From NCBI GenBank assembly GCA_045605445.1, contig JAZUPZ010000033.1, positions 1-9,213 on the forward strand: DNA of 9,213 nt, read 5' to 3'. A program made the translations under genes and the position numbers. Shown in pieces: positions 1 through 5,908 of this stretch. The stretch's first letter is position 1, and every line of letters begins with the position of its first letter. The DNA is from CAZMHL01 sp045605445. Its GTDB lineage: Bacteria; Bacillota; Clostridia; RGIG6154. A model generated the notes under the pieces. It was not told the DNA's origin, ran no database searches, and was given only the letters and a program-made list of their open reading frames with translations.

Positions 1-1
1 T

Positions 2-1855
2 CATGCAGTTACTCAGGTAACCGACTATACCGGCGATATAATAAATTATACCTACAACGGTCTTAATATGGTTGATACCATTTCAAGAAACAATACCCTT
101 GTGGCAGATTATGATTATTATTCCTTCGGTGCTCTGCAGAAAGTAACCTATCCCGGTCAGGGCTCAAGCGAATTTACTTATGATAATGCTTTAAGACTTA
201 CAGCACAGACAAATAAGCTTGCAGATAATACCGTTACAAACGCTTATACTTATACCTATGATAAAAATGGTAATCAGCTTACAAAAACTGATAATAATAA
301 CATAACAAGCTATACCTATGACAGCATAGGTCAGCTTACAAGCACAACAGACCCCGACGGAACTGTTACACAATACGGTTTTGATCCTCAGGGAAACATG
401 GAGGTTAAGATAGCAACCTATCCGGAAAGTATAAGCAAAACATATCCCGAACACGGCGGAGGTTATACCATAAACAACATTGTTGAAGAAGAAATATGGT
501 ATTCTCACGATAATAATAACCGTCTTATCGGTGAAACGGCATATCTTTATACAGAGAATGAAGAAGACCCCTTTGTTTATGAAAAAGAGTATTGCTATGA
601 CGAAAACGGAAATCTGTTGGAAGAAGTTTATTATTCATCTTACTCGGAATATCCGGGTGATATCGTCAAAATAGAGTATTATACATATAACGAGCTTAAC
701 CAGCTTACGGAGTATAATAACAATTTTGAGGAAACAACAACCTACACCTATGCTCCCGACGGAATGAGAGTTTCAAAAACAAGAAATAATGAAACAACTA
801 AATTCTACTGGGACAGAGGATATATGTCCGCAGAAAGTGTAAACGGAGCATTTACTGCAAAGAATTATATCGGAACGCAAGGTATATTTGCAAGAGAAAG
901 CGGAAACACCACTGAATATATGCTTAAAAACGGTCATGGTGATGTTACAAATACTATTACCAACGGAACAGTAAATCAGTACCTCGATTATGACCCATAC
1001 GGAAAACAGACAACAGGTAACACATCAAACCCATTCCGCTACTGCGGTGAATACTTCGACGAAGAGAGCGGACTTATCTACTTAAGAAACCGCTACTATA
1101 ATCCCGAAACTCAACGCTTCATAACCGAAGACCCAATACAGGATGGACTTAACTGGTATGCTTACTGCGGAAATAATCCTGTGAATTTTGTTGATCCGAG
1201 TGGTCAAGTACCTATTCAGTTGGGTACTGGATTCGGTAAGTTGTTAATAGACACATCATACTTGGCATTTACTGATGCACTAAAAGGCGAGTTTTCGACA
1301 TTGGGTGAATATGCAGGGACGGCAATAGGAGGCTTTGTAGAAGGTGTATTATTATCTACTCCCGGGGCACAAGGCATAGCTTCGTTTACAGGTGCAATTG
1401 TGTATTCGGTAGTTAAAAATTCTGTTGATGGCAGTTTTAATAGCGAGGATGTTTTGGTTGATGCTATAGTTGAGTGTATTGGTTCATTCGCTGGAGAATA
1501 TACCAGTCAATTCGTTGGAAATAAAGCAGTTAGTAGACAAATAGTGAGAAATGCATTGAGAAAAGCAGGAAAAGAATACTCCGGCGAAGCTTTAGCGAAG
1601 GCTATAAAAAGTGCAAAAGATAAGAATGAATTTTTAAAAGAAGCCATATCTTTGATAACGCAGTCGGTTGTTGATGAAATTTTGAGCACTCAAAATTCTG
1701 TTAACAAGGATAATTATGATGGCATAAGTGAACTTGGTGTAATTTACACTGCTTATTATTGGGGGGACGAAGGAGAAATAATAGAGTACTATGATCCTAA
1801 TGGAATCCCTAACGAATGGTTATCAGATGCAGTGTGGTGGGAGGTTGGAAAATAA
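2..1855 (+). CDS. Rhs/YD-repeat polymorphic toxin, 5' truncated by window, with unrecognised C-terminal domain
   Basis: The frame is open from base 2, so the true start lies upstream; the first internal Met is at 68 (residue numbers below count from it). Residues about 1-255 are YD repeats (for example YTYDKNGNQLT and YTYDSIGQLTS), the building blocks of the Rhs beta-shell that encloses a toxin. The Rhs-associated core follows, with NPFRYCGEYFDEESGLIYLR, then TEDPIQDGLNWYAY and ending in DPSG at 376-379, the usual boundary before a variable toxin. The last 216 residues are unlike any family I recognise. They include hydrophobic Gly-rich stretches (AGTAIGGFVEGVLL, then FTGAIVYSVV), a Lys-rich helical part and an acidic, aromatic tail. 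A membrane-acting or pore-forming role is possible because the next gene encodes a membrane protein, but this is inference. It is the only Rhs gene here with a long repeat region, so it is the candidate for the delivered protein. Confidence 0.93.
   Translation, partial: HAVTQVTDYTGDIINYTYNGLNMVDTISRNNTLVADYDYYSFGALQKVTYPGQGSSEFTYDNALRLTAQTNKLADNTVTNAYTYTYDKNGNQLTKTDNNNITSYTYDSIGQLTSTTDPDGTVTQYGFDPQGNMEVKIATYPESISKTYPEHGGGYTINNIVEEEIWYSHDNNNRLIGETAYLYTENEEDPFVYEKEYCYDENGNLLEEVYYSSYSEYPGDIVKIEYYTYNELNQLTEYNNNFEETTTYTYAPDGMRVSKTRNNETTKFYWDRGYMSAESVNGAFTAKNYIGTQGIFARESGNTTEYMLKNGHGDVTNTITNGTVNQYLDYDPYGKQTTGNTSNPFRYCGEYFDEESGLIYLRNRYYNPETQRFITEDPIQDGLNWYAYCGNNPVNFVDPSGQVPIQLGTGFGKLLIDTSYLAFTDALKGEFSTLGEYAGTAIGGFVEGVLLSTPGAQGIASFTGAIVYSVVKNSVDGSFNSEDVLVDAIVECIGSFAGEYTSQFVGNKAVSRQIVRNALRKAGKEYSGEALAKAIKSAKDKNEFLKEAISLITQSVVDEILSTQNSVNKDNYDGISELGVIYTAYYWGDEGEIIEYYDPNGIPNEWLSDAVWWEVGK
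810..1204 (+). repeat. Rhs core repeat, copy 1 (in the long Rhs gene)
   Basis: This segment runs from GGGACAGAGGATATATG to the DPSG codons and recurs three more times downstream. It encodes the terminal Rhs core. The 5' edge of homology (base 810) is where the orphan copies diverge into promoter sequence, and the 3' edge is where the toxin domains diverge. The middle part is of the 'ESGNTT...YDPYG' type, shared with copy 4. Confidence 0.92.
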
Positions 1856-1860
1856 GTATA

Positions 1861-2304
1861 ATGATTTATTTAAAACAAAGAATAATTGTGAGCATACTTT
1901 TACTGATATTTACGGTTTTTATTTCGGCAAGAATGTGGTCAGGGAAACAGGTGATCAATGGGGTTAAAATCAACCATAAATATTTTTTTGTAAAAATATT
2001 GTACGAAAGAATACTGCCCGTAATAATGCTGATATGTATGCTTAATTATACGGTTAATCCCATATTGGATGTAACTGATTCCAATAAATACAATACGGTT
2101 GGTATTTTAACGGGCGTTAGTTCAAATGCCAATAAGCCCGTTGCTGAGTTTACTATAAAAATTGATAACAAAACATATCGTGTTCCCAAAGCACTTGTTT
2201 CTCATAATGTGCTGAAAAAAGGAAGTAAATATAAAATATATTATTATAAAAACAGCAGGCTGGTATATAATATAACGATGCTTGAAGACAAGGGGACGGC
2301 TTAA
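1861..2304 (+). CDS. Candidate immunity protein of unit 1, membrane protein
   Basis: This 147-residue protein starts 5 bases after the stop of the Rhs gene. An in-frame ATG at 1816 lies inside the toxin gene; I prefer ATG 1861 because it lies after the toxin stop and gives a typical start, MIYLKQR followed by a hydrophobic helix. GGGAGG at 1839-1844 is a plausible but distant ribosome site. Two hydrophobic segments are visible (about residues 8-22 and 52-66), followed by a soluble, probably beta-rich domain (about 75-142) with KNSRLVYNI near its end. Its position directly after an Rhs toxin is the standard place for the cognate immunity gene; I do not recognise the family. Membrane location fits a toxin acting on or in the membrane. 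The last residues, EDKGTA and the TAA stop, are encoded by the REP-like hairpin at 2286-2311, so the repeat has been captured as the gene's 3' end. Confidence 0.8.
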   Translation: MIYLKQRIIVSILLLIFTVFISARMWSGKQVINGVKINHKYFFVKILYERILPVIMLICMLNYTVNPILDVTDSNKYNTVGILTGVSSNANKPVAEFTIKIDNKTYRVPKALVSHNVLKKGSKYKIYYYKNSRLVYNITMLEDKGTA

Positions 2305-2365
2305 GTTGTCTGAACAAGAGACACAAGAGACACAAGGAGACACAAGGGGACGGTTCTGTTATGTT
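2286..2365 (+). repeat. REP-like GGGGACGG hairpin element, unit 1
   Basis: AGACAA (2286-2291) and TTGTCT (2306-2311) form a perfect inverted repeat around GGGGACGGCTTAAG. A run of ACACAAG repeats and a second ACACAAGGGGACGG copy (2341-2353) follow. The same core recurs after every other immunity gene in the window. It resembles a short palindromic repeat I remember from many bacterial genomes, but I could not check this. Confidence 0.75.
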
Positions 2366-2381
2366 GAATTAAACTTTTTTC

Positions 2382-2416
2382 CCGCCCTATCGGTATTTGC
2401 CGGTGGGGCGGTTTTT
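2382..2416 (+). terminator. Rho-independent terminator ending unit 1
   Basis: Arms 2382-2393 (CCGCCCTATCGG) and 2400-2411 (CCGGTGGGGCGG) pair over 12 positions with G-U wobbles, close on a 6-base loop, and are followed by TTTTT. It ends the transcript of the long Rhs gene and its immunity gene and isolates the downstream promoter. Confidence 0.9.
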
Positions 2417-2418
2417 AT

Positions 2419-2557
2419 GTGAAGTTTTGAACTAAAGTTCAAAGTGAAGTTTTTTACAAAAGTGAAGTAAAGTTTGCACTTCGCCGACAGGCGAAACATC
2501 ACTTACAGAGTAAACATCACTATTGAAGATAATATCACTTGCCGAAGGCAAACTTAA
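2419..2557 (+). repeat. Structured GTGAAGT/AACATCACT mini-hairpin array, copy A
   Basis: GTGAAGT recurs at intervals, with short spacers that are themselves tiny palindromes (for example TTGAAC-TAAA-GTTCAA). After the midpoint the motif appears inverted as AACATCACT or ATATCACT, separated by TTAC-AGA-GTAA and GCC-GAA-GGC. This copy lacks one unit (spacer TGCTTTTGCA) present in copies B and C. I see no coding potential; this repeat and the promoter fill the intergenic region upstream of cassette 2. Confidence 0.85.
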
Positions 2558-2605
2558 CTGATTTGATATTGACGAAATAGTAAATCAGATATATAATCAA
2601 ATCAG
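2558..2605 (+). promoter_or_regulatory. Promoter of orphan cassette 2 within a 10-bp inverted repeat
   Basis: A near-perfect sigma-A type promoter is present: TTGACG at 2569-2574, a 17-base spacer, and TATAAT at 2592-2597. It is bracketed by CTGATTTGAT (2558-2567) and ATCAAATCAG (2596-2605), a perfect 10-bp inverted repeat. Transcription would start near 2604, leaving a leader of about 15 bases before ATG 2619. The block is identical in all three orphan cassettes. The inverted repeat could be an operator or a cruciform; that is inference. Confidence 0.85.
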
Positions 2606-3005
2606 GGACAGAGGATATATGTCCGCAGAAAGCGTAAACGGAGCATTTACTGCAAAGAATTATATGGGTGTTCAGGGAGTTTTCGCAAGACAGACCTCGG
2701 ACGGCACCGACTATATGCTTAAAAACGGTCATGGTGATGTAGCTAAGCTTGTAAGAAACGGAGCAGTAGTTCAAAACTATGACTTCGATGCTTTCGGTAA
2801 TCAGAAAACCGAAACAACAAACGATACCAATCCATTCAGATATGCAGGTGAATATACCGACTTTGAATCGGGACTTATCTACTTAAGAAACCGCTACTAT
2901 AACCCCGAAACCCAGCGATTCATCACCGAAGACCCAATAAAAGACGGACTTAATTGGTATGCGTATTGCTATAATAACCCGGTTATGTTTGTTGACCCGA
3001 GTGGA
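2605..3005 (+). repeat. Rhs core repeat, copy 2
   Basis: Homologous to 810-1204. The middle is the alternative type 'QTSDGTDY...FDAFGN', and the residues before SGLIYL are unique (AGEYTDFE). It provides homology for exchange with the long Rhs gene. Confidence 0.92.
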
Positions 3006-3689
3006 ATGAATTCGGTGTGGATAAGAGAATGGTTTGAAAGTAAGAACGGGACTGTTAAACCAAAGAAAAAATTAGGGATTTGGGGGTTAAGTGCTATTGT
3101 TGTTTCATTACCTGGTCAAGAAAGCGTAACCTATAAGCTGAAAACAGATTCCAATTCTGTTGGATATACTATAAAAAATGATTTGGCATATATTGATGAG
3201 AGTATTCTTAAACAGGACTTTAAAACAGATGGAGTTTATCTTGCACTTATAATTGCTTATGGAGAACGAGGAACAAAAGGAACTAACTCTCGCAATTGGA
3301 TGAAAAGGTTATACCCGGATTCTTTTAATGCGGAACAAGATTCCTGGTGCATAACCTTTGTATCGTGGGCACTGGAACAAGCAGGATTACCAAGTCCTAA
3401 AACATATAGTGTGGCCAAAGCGATAGATTGGTATACAAATAGGGGTACTTATAATTTGAGAGAAAAAGGAGTTACACCTAATGTGGGTGATACTATGTTT
3501 ATCGGTACAGAACATTCTGGGTTAGTTATTGCATATGATCCTCCGTGGGTGTACACTATAGAAGGCTGTTCTCAAGGGGATAAGGTTAATGTCGTAAAAA
3601 GACACGAAAGTACAATCACTGCATATGGTAGAAACGGAGGGACGGATGCTGGTGCAGTTCCTGAAAATTACGACTATACTAGGAGGTGA
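2619..3689 (+). CDS. Orphan truncated Rhs protein with C-terminal CHAP-type peptidoglycan hydrolase toxin
   Basis: This 356-residue protein lacks YD repeats and any signal sequence. It starts at the Met equivalent to the internal GYMSAES of the long Rhs protein; no other ATG, GTG or TTG start is available in frame back to the stop at 2559, and a weak GAGG lies 4 bases upstream. Residues 1-129 are the Rhs core, ending in DPSG (126-129). The C-terminus looks like a CHAP (cysteine, histidine-dependent amidohydrolase/peptidase) domain: SWCITFVSWALEQAGLP with candidate nucleophile Cys244, NVGDTMFIG, His299 in EHSGLVIAY, and TIEGC with Glu315 as likely third residue. Such enzymes cut peptidoglycan amide or peptide bonds, so the toxin would act in the cell wall. 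Without an export route the protein is probably inactive in place and serves as a donor end for the long Rhs gene. The TGA stop lies inside the ribosome site of the immunity gene. Confidence 0.88.
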   Translation: MSAESVNGAFTAKNYMGVQGVFARQTSDGTDYMLKNGHGDVAKLVRNGAVVQNYDFDAFGNQKTETTNDTNPFRYAGEYTDFESGLIYLRNRYYNPETQRFITEDPIKDGLNWYAYCYNNPVMFVDPSGMNSVWIREWFESKNGTVKPKKKLGIWGLSAIVVSLPGQESVTYKLKTDSNSVGYTIKNDLAYIDESILKQDFKTDGVYLALIIAYGERGTKGTNSRNWMKRLYPDSFNAEQDSWCITFVSWALEQAGLPSPKTYSVAKAIDWYTNRGTYNLREKGVTPNVGDTMFIGTEHSGLVIAYDPPWVYTIEGCSQGDKVNVVKRHESTITAYGRNGGTDAGAVPENYDYTRR

Positions 3690-3695
3690 AATAAA

Positions 3696-4304
3696 ATGAA
3701 GTATCTGATAATCATAATATTAATTGTTTCCGTAACATTGGCTGCATATATGTCATTGGGAAATATACCAGATATTGCTCAGAATAACAGTCATTTTACA
3801 AGAGAAGAGGAAAATGCAAATGCTGTGCACAAGGTTCTGATTCCCGAGAATGATTTGAAATATGTGAATGAGAAATCAGGTTATCAAATTATTTTTCCCG
3901 AAAACTGGAAAGGAAACTTTGTTATTACAGAATATGAAAACGGAGAGGTTTGCATAGGCTTTTACGGAAAAAGCAAAACCGGTCGTATGGCATATAAACA
4001 AAATCTTGGACGTGATGGTTTGGATTTGGGGTGGATTGTTACCAAAAAACCAAAAGACGGAAGTAAACTAATCGGAAAACTCGGCGAAGTAAACGGAACA
4101 GAATATTTTCTTACTTCCCCAAGGGGTGGGGCATATGTTCCCGAGTTGGAAGCAATTATTACAAATAGCAACAACGAGCGAAAGCTCGCAAAATACCATA
4201 TTGACGAAAATGAAATAAATTTGGCAAAGCAGGATTTAAACAAGGCAGTAGCAATGCAGAACGATTTATATAATATCATTATCAGATTTGAAAGAAAAAG
4301 GTAA
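3696..4304 (+). CDS. Candidate immunity protein for the CHAP toxin, membrane-anchored or exported
   Basis: This 202-residue protein starts at ATG 3696 behind a textbook AGGAGGTGA (3681-3689) whose TGA is also the toxin's stop, so the two genes are translationally coupled. The N-terminus MKYLIIIILIVSVTLAAY is a signal or anchor helix without a lipobox Cys. The rest would sit outside the membrane; it contains KSGYQIIFPENWKGNF, a pattern seen in several exported small domains, and a charged C-terminal helix. I do not recognise a named immunity family. An extracytoplasmic location is what protection against a peptidoglycan hydrolase requires, and position directly after the toxin supports the assignment. 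Confidence 0.82.
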   Translation: MKYLIIIILIVSVTLAAYMSLGNIPDIAQNNSHFTREEENANAVHKVLIPENDLKYVNEKSGYQIIFPENWKGNFVITEYENGEVCIGFYGKSKTGRMAYKQNLGRDGLDLGWIVTKKPKDGSKLIGKLGEVNGTEYFLTSPRGGAYVPELEAIITNSNNERKLAKYHIDENEINLAKQDLNKAVAMQNDLYNIIIRFERKR

Positions 4305-4383
4305 TAGGTAATATTCGGTAACATGAGGACGCACCTGTTTTTGCACAGGAACACAGCAACACAAGGGGACGGCTTATGTTGTG
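4305..4383 (+). repeat. REP-like element between the two immunity genes of unit 2
   Basis: It contains GAGGACGCACCTG..CACAGG-type sequence and then ACACAAGGGGACGG, with CACAA (4360-4364) and TTGTG (4379-4383) as inverted arms. Elsewhere this element is followed by a terminator and array, but here it runs directly into a toxin-tail remnant, marking a junction. Confidence 0.7.
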
Positions 4384-4542
4384 AAAAATGAAATTATAAA
4401 TTACATTTTTGGCAATCTTCCTATTGGAGAGACAATCAGATTAAGCCAACAATATAACGACGGAGAACCGGGAATTTCTATAAATGAAAGAATAGAAAAT
4501 CATAAAATGAAGTATGTAATTCTCGGCGTAATAAAGGAGTGA
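4381..4542 (+). pseudogene. Remnant of a toxin C-terminus (53 codons) upstream of an orphan immunity gene
   Basis: The frame from GTG 4381 to TGA 4540-4542 encodes 53 residues (MKNEIINYIFG...KYVILGVIKE). There is no good ribosome site: the GTG lies in the right arm of the REP-like hairpin, and the frame carries no ATG back to a stop at 4324. The stop is 5 bases before the next gene's GTG, the same spacing and start codon as the toxin/immunity junction at 8419/8425, whose immunity protein is a relative. I therefore read it as the surviving tail of the lost toxin partner; the toxin type cannot be told. A genuine small gene is the alternative. Confidence 0.55.
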
Positions 4543-4547
4543 TACAG

Positions 4548-5150
4548 GTGAAACACTTAAAAACAATAGTGGTTTCCGTTTTGATAATTATCGCGTTGGC
4601 GTTAATGGCATTTTTGTTCAGGGTGTATGTGTATGTAGGAACATACATATTTCCCATTGCGCCCTATTGGGTTACACAGCTGCCTCCCAATCCGACCAGA
4701 CCTCAAATAACGCACGGCGAATTTAACTTTAGAATTAAATATTCCGTTGACGGTAATGTAAAAGAAGTTAAGGACGACATTATCTGCGAATTTTCAGGCT
4801 TTAAAGTCTATGCCATGGGAGGTCCGAAAAAAAGAGTTTATACCGAAACCTTTAAAGTGCTTTCTCCTTTTTTCTTCAGAGATGAAAAAGACGATTTATG
4901 CACTGATGTCTGCATTGAGGAGTTTGAAAATTACAAAGTGATATTAACTGTTCCTCATGCAGGTTGGTTTTTAAATGACCCCGATTACAGCATTGCTCCA
5001 AGTTCGGAAAAATCAGCCTATTTGCGTGTTTATGATATTCAAACAAAGTATTATTTATATCCTGAAGAAGCGCAAAAACTTTTTGAAGAAAAGAACTTTG
5101 AAGTAATTGAATGGTATTATGACAAGCCTGTGAAAAACAATTTTAAATAA
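4548..5150 (+). CDS. Orphan immunity protein, membrane-anchored, related to the unit 4 immunity protein
   Basis: I choose GTG 4548 (200 residues) because AAGGAG at 4534-4539 sits 8 bases upstream; an in-frame GTG at 4539 overlaps that site. An N-terminal hydrophobic anchor (about residues 6-24) is followed by an aromatic stretch and an external domain. PQITHGEF (52-59) and VKDDIICEFSGF (74-85) match PEITKNEF and VEDVLVCEFDGF of the protein at 8425-8997 with exactly the same 22-residue spacing, and the C-termini also align (VIEWYYDKPVKNNF versus LINWECPLPIQNSF). The two are paralogues of one immunity family that I cannot name. No intact toxin precedes it, only a 53-codon remnant, so it is an orphan immunity gene, which in polymorphic-toxin loci typically gives protection against related strains. 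It could be co-transcribed from the promoter at 2569-2597. Confidence 0.8.
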   Translation: MKHLKTIVVSVLIIIALALMAFLFRVYVYVGTYIFPIAPYWVTQLPPNPTRPQITHGEFNFRIKYSVDGNVKEVKDDIICEFSGFKVYAMGGPKKRVYTETFKVLSPFFFRDEKDDLCTDVCIEEFENYKVILTVPHAGWFLNDPDYSIAPSSEKSAYLRVYDIQTKYYLYPEEAQKLFEEKNFEVIEWYYDKPVKNNFK

Positions 5151-5151
5151 A

Positions 5152-5243
5152 GGTGACACAAGAAGACAAGGGGACGGTTCTGTTGTCTTGACAAAATGGG
5201 CAGAATATGATAGGTGACACGGGGACGTGCCGGTTTGCAACAG
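5152..5243 (+). repeat. REP-like GGGGACGG hairpin element ending unit 2
   Basis: It begins AGGTGACACAAG right after the TAA of the orphan immunity gene. AAGACAA (5163-5169) and TTGTCTT (5183-5189) are perfect inverted arms around GGGGACGGTTCTG. A second, diverged copy (GGTGACACGGGGACGTGCCGG) follows at 5213-5233. Confidence 0.75.
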
Positions 5244-5266
5244 TTTAATTAAACAAAACTTTATTT

Positions 5267-5301
5267 CCGCCCTGCCGGTATTTGCCGGTGGGGCGGTTTT
5301 T
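5267..5301 (+). terminator. Rho-independent terminator ending unit 2
   Basis: Arms 5267-5278 (CCGCCCTGCCGG) and 5285-5296 (CCGGTGGGGCGG), a 6-base loop TATTTG, and TTTTT at 5297-5301. Homologous to 2382-2416. Confidence 0.9.
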
Positions 5302-5303
5302 AT

Positions 5304-5460
5304 GTGAAGTTTTGAACATTCGTTCAAAGTGAAGTTGCTTTTGCAGTGAAGTTTTTTTACAAAAGTGAAGTAAAGTTTGCACTTCAACGACAGGCGAAAC
5401 ATCACTTACAGAGTAAACATCACTGTTGAAGATAACATCACTTGCCGAAGGCAAACTTAA
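5304..5460 (+). repeat. Structured GTGAAGT/AACATCACT mini-hairpin array, copy B
   Basis: GTGAAGT occurs at 5304-5310, 5329-5335, 5346-5352 and 5365-5371. The spacers between them are palindromic: TTTGAAC-ATTC-GTTCAAA, TGC-TTTT-GCA and TTTT-TTAC-AAAA type. The inverted motif AACATCACT is at 5398-5406, 5416-5424 and 5434-5442, separated by TTAC-AGA-GTAA and GTT-GAAGAT-AAC, and GCCGAAGGC closes at 5444-5452. No coding signal is visible. Confidence 0.87.
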
Positions 5461-5508
5461 CTGATTTGATATTGACGAAATAGTAAATCAGATATATAAT
5501 CAAATCAG
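5461..5508 (+). promoter_or_regulatory. Promoter of orphan cassette 3 within a 10-bp inverted repeat
   Basis: TTGACG at 5472-5477, a 17-base spacer and TATAAT at 5495-5500, flanked by CTGATTTGAT (5461-5470) and ATCAAATCAG (5499-5508). Identical to the block at 2558-2605. The start site is predicted at about 5507, 15 bases before ATG 5522. Confidence 0.85.
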
Positions 5509-5908
5509 GGACAGAGGGTATATGTCCGCAGAAAGTGTAAACGGAGCATTTACTGCAAAGAATTATATCGGTGTTCAGGGAGTATTCGCAAGACAGACCT
5601 CAGACGGCACCGACTATATGCTTAAAAACGGTCATGGTGATGTAGCTAAGCTTGTAAGAAACGGAGCAGTAGTTCAAAACTATGACTTCGATGCTTTCGG
5701 TAATCACAAAACCGAAACCACAAACGATACTAATCCATTTAGATACTCCGGCGAATACTTCGATGAAGAGAGCGGACTTATCTACTTAAGAAACCGCTAC
5801 TATATTCCCGAAACTCAGCGTTTCATAACCGAAGACCCAATACAGGATGGACTTAATTGGTATGCTTACTGCTATAATAACCCGGTAGCATTTATAGATC
5901 CAAGTGGT
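5508..5908 (+). repeat. Rhs core repeat, copy 3 (mosaic)
   Basis: The first two thirds follow copy 2 (QTSDGTDY...FDAFGN...NDTNPFRY); the part after NPFRY switches to the copy 1/4 type (GEYFDEESG). This is a recombinant of the two core types. Confidence 0.9.

Noticed and set aside
191..508. Minus-strand frame of 105 codons opposite the YD repeats
   Set aside because: It is the antisense of a clear repeat-rich coding region; its Cys/Ile-rich composition is a by-product of Tyr/Asn/Thr codons on the other strand.
1816..1860. Upstream ATG as the start of the unit 1 immunity gene
   Set aside because: It lies within the toxin's last codons and would add 15 residues before a normal-looking start at 1861.
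2382..2416. GC-rich hairpin considered as a riboswitch or attC-like recombination site
   Set aside because: The T-run directly after a 12-pair stem downstream of a gene is fully explained by a rho-independent terminator; no integron-like core sites are visible.
5055..5454. Minus-strand open frames across the 3' region of unit 2 and the array (similar ones at 6933-7329, 2122-2343 and 2535-2774)
   Set aside because: They run through the terminator, REP hairpin and mini-hairpin array, recur only because the DNA repeats recur, and have no start signals or recognisable protein features.
5304..5460. Short regular repeats suggestive of a CRISPR array
   Set aside because: The repeat motif is only 7-9 bases, spacers are 10-18 bases and self-palindromic, orientation flips in the middle, and the same spacers recur in all three copies. 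None of this fits CRISPR.
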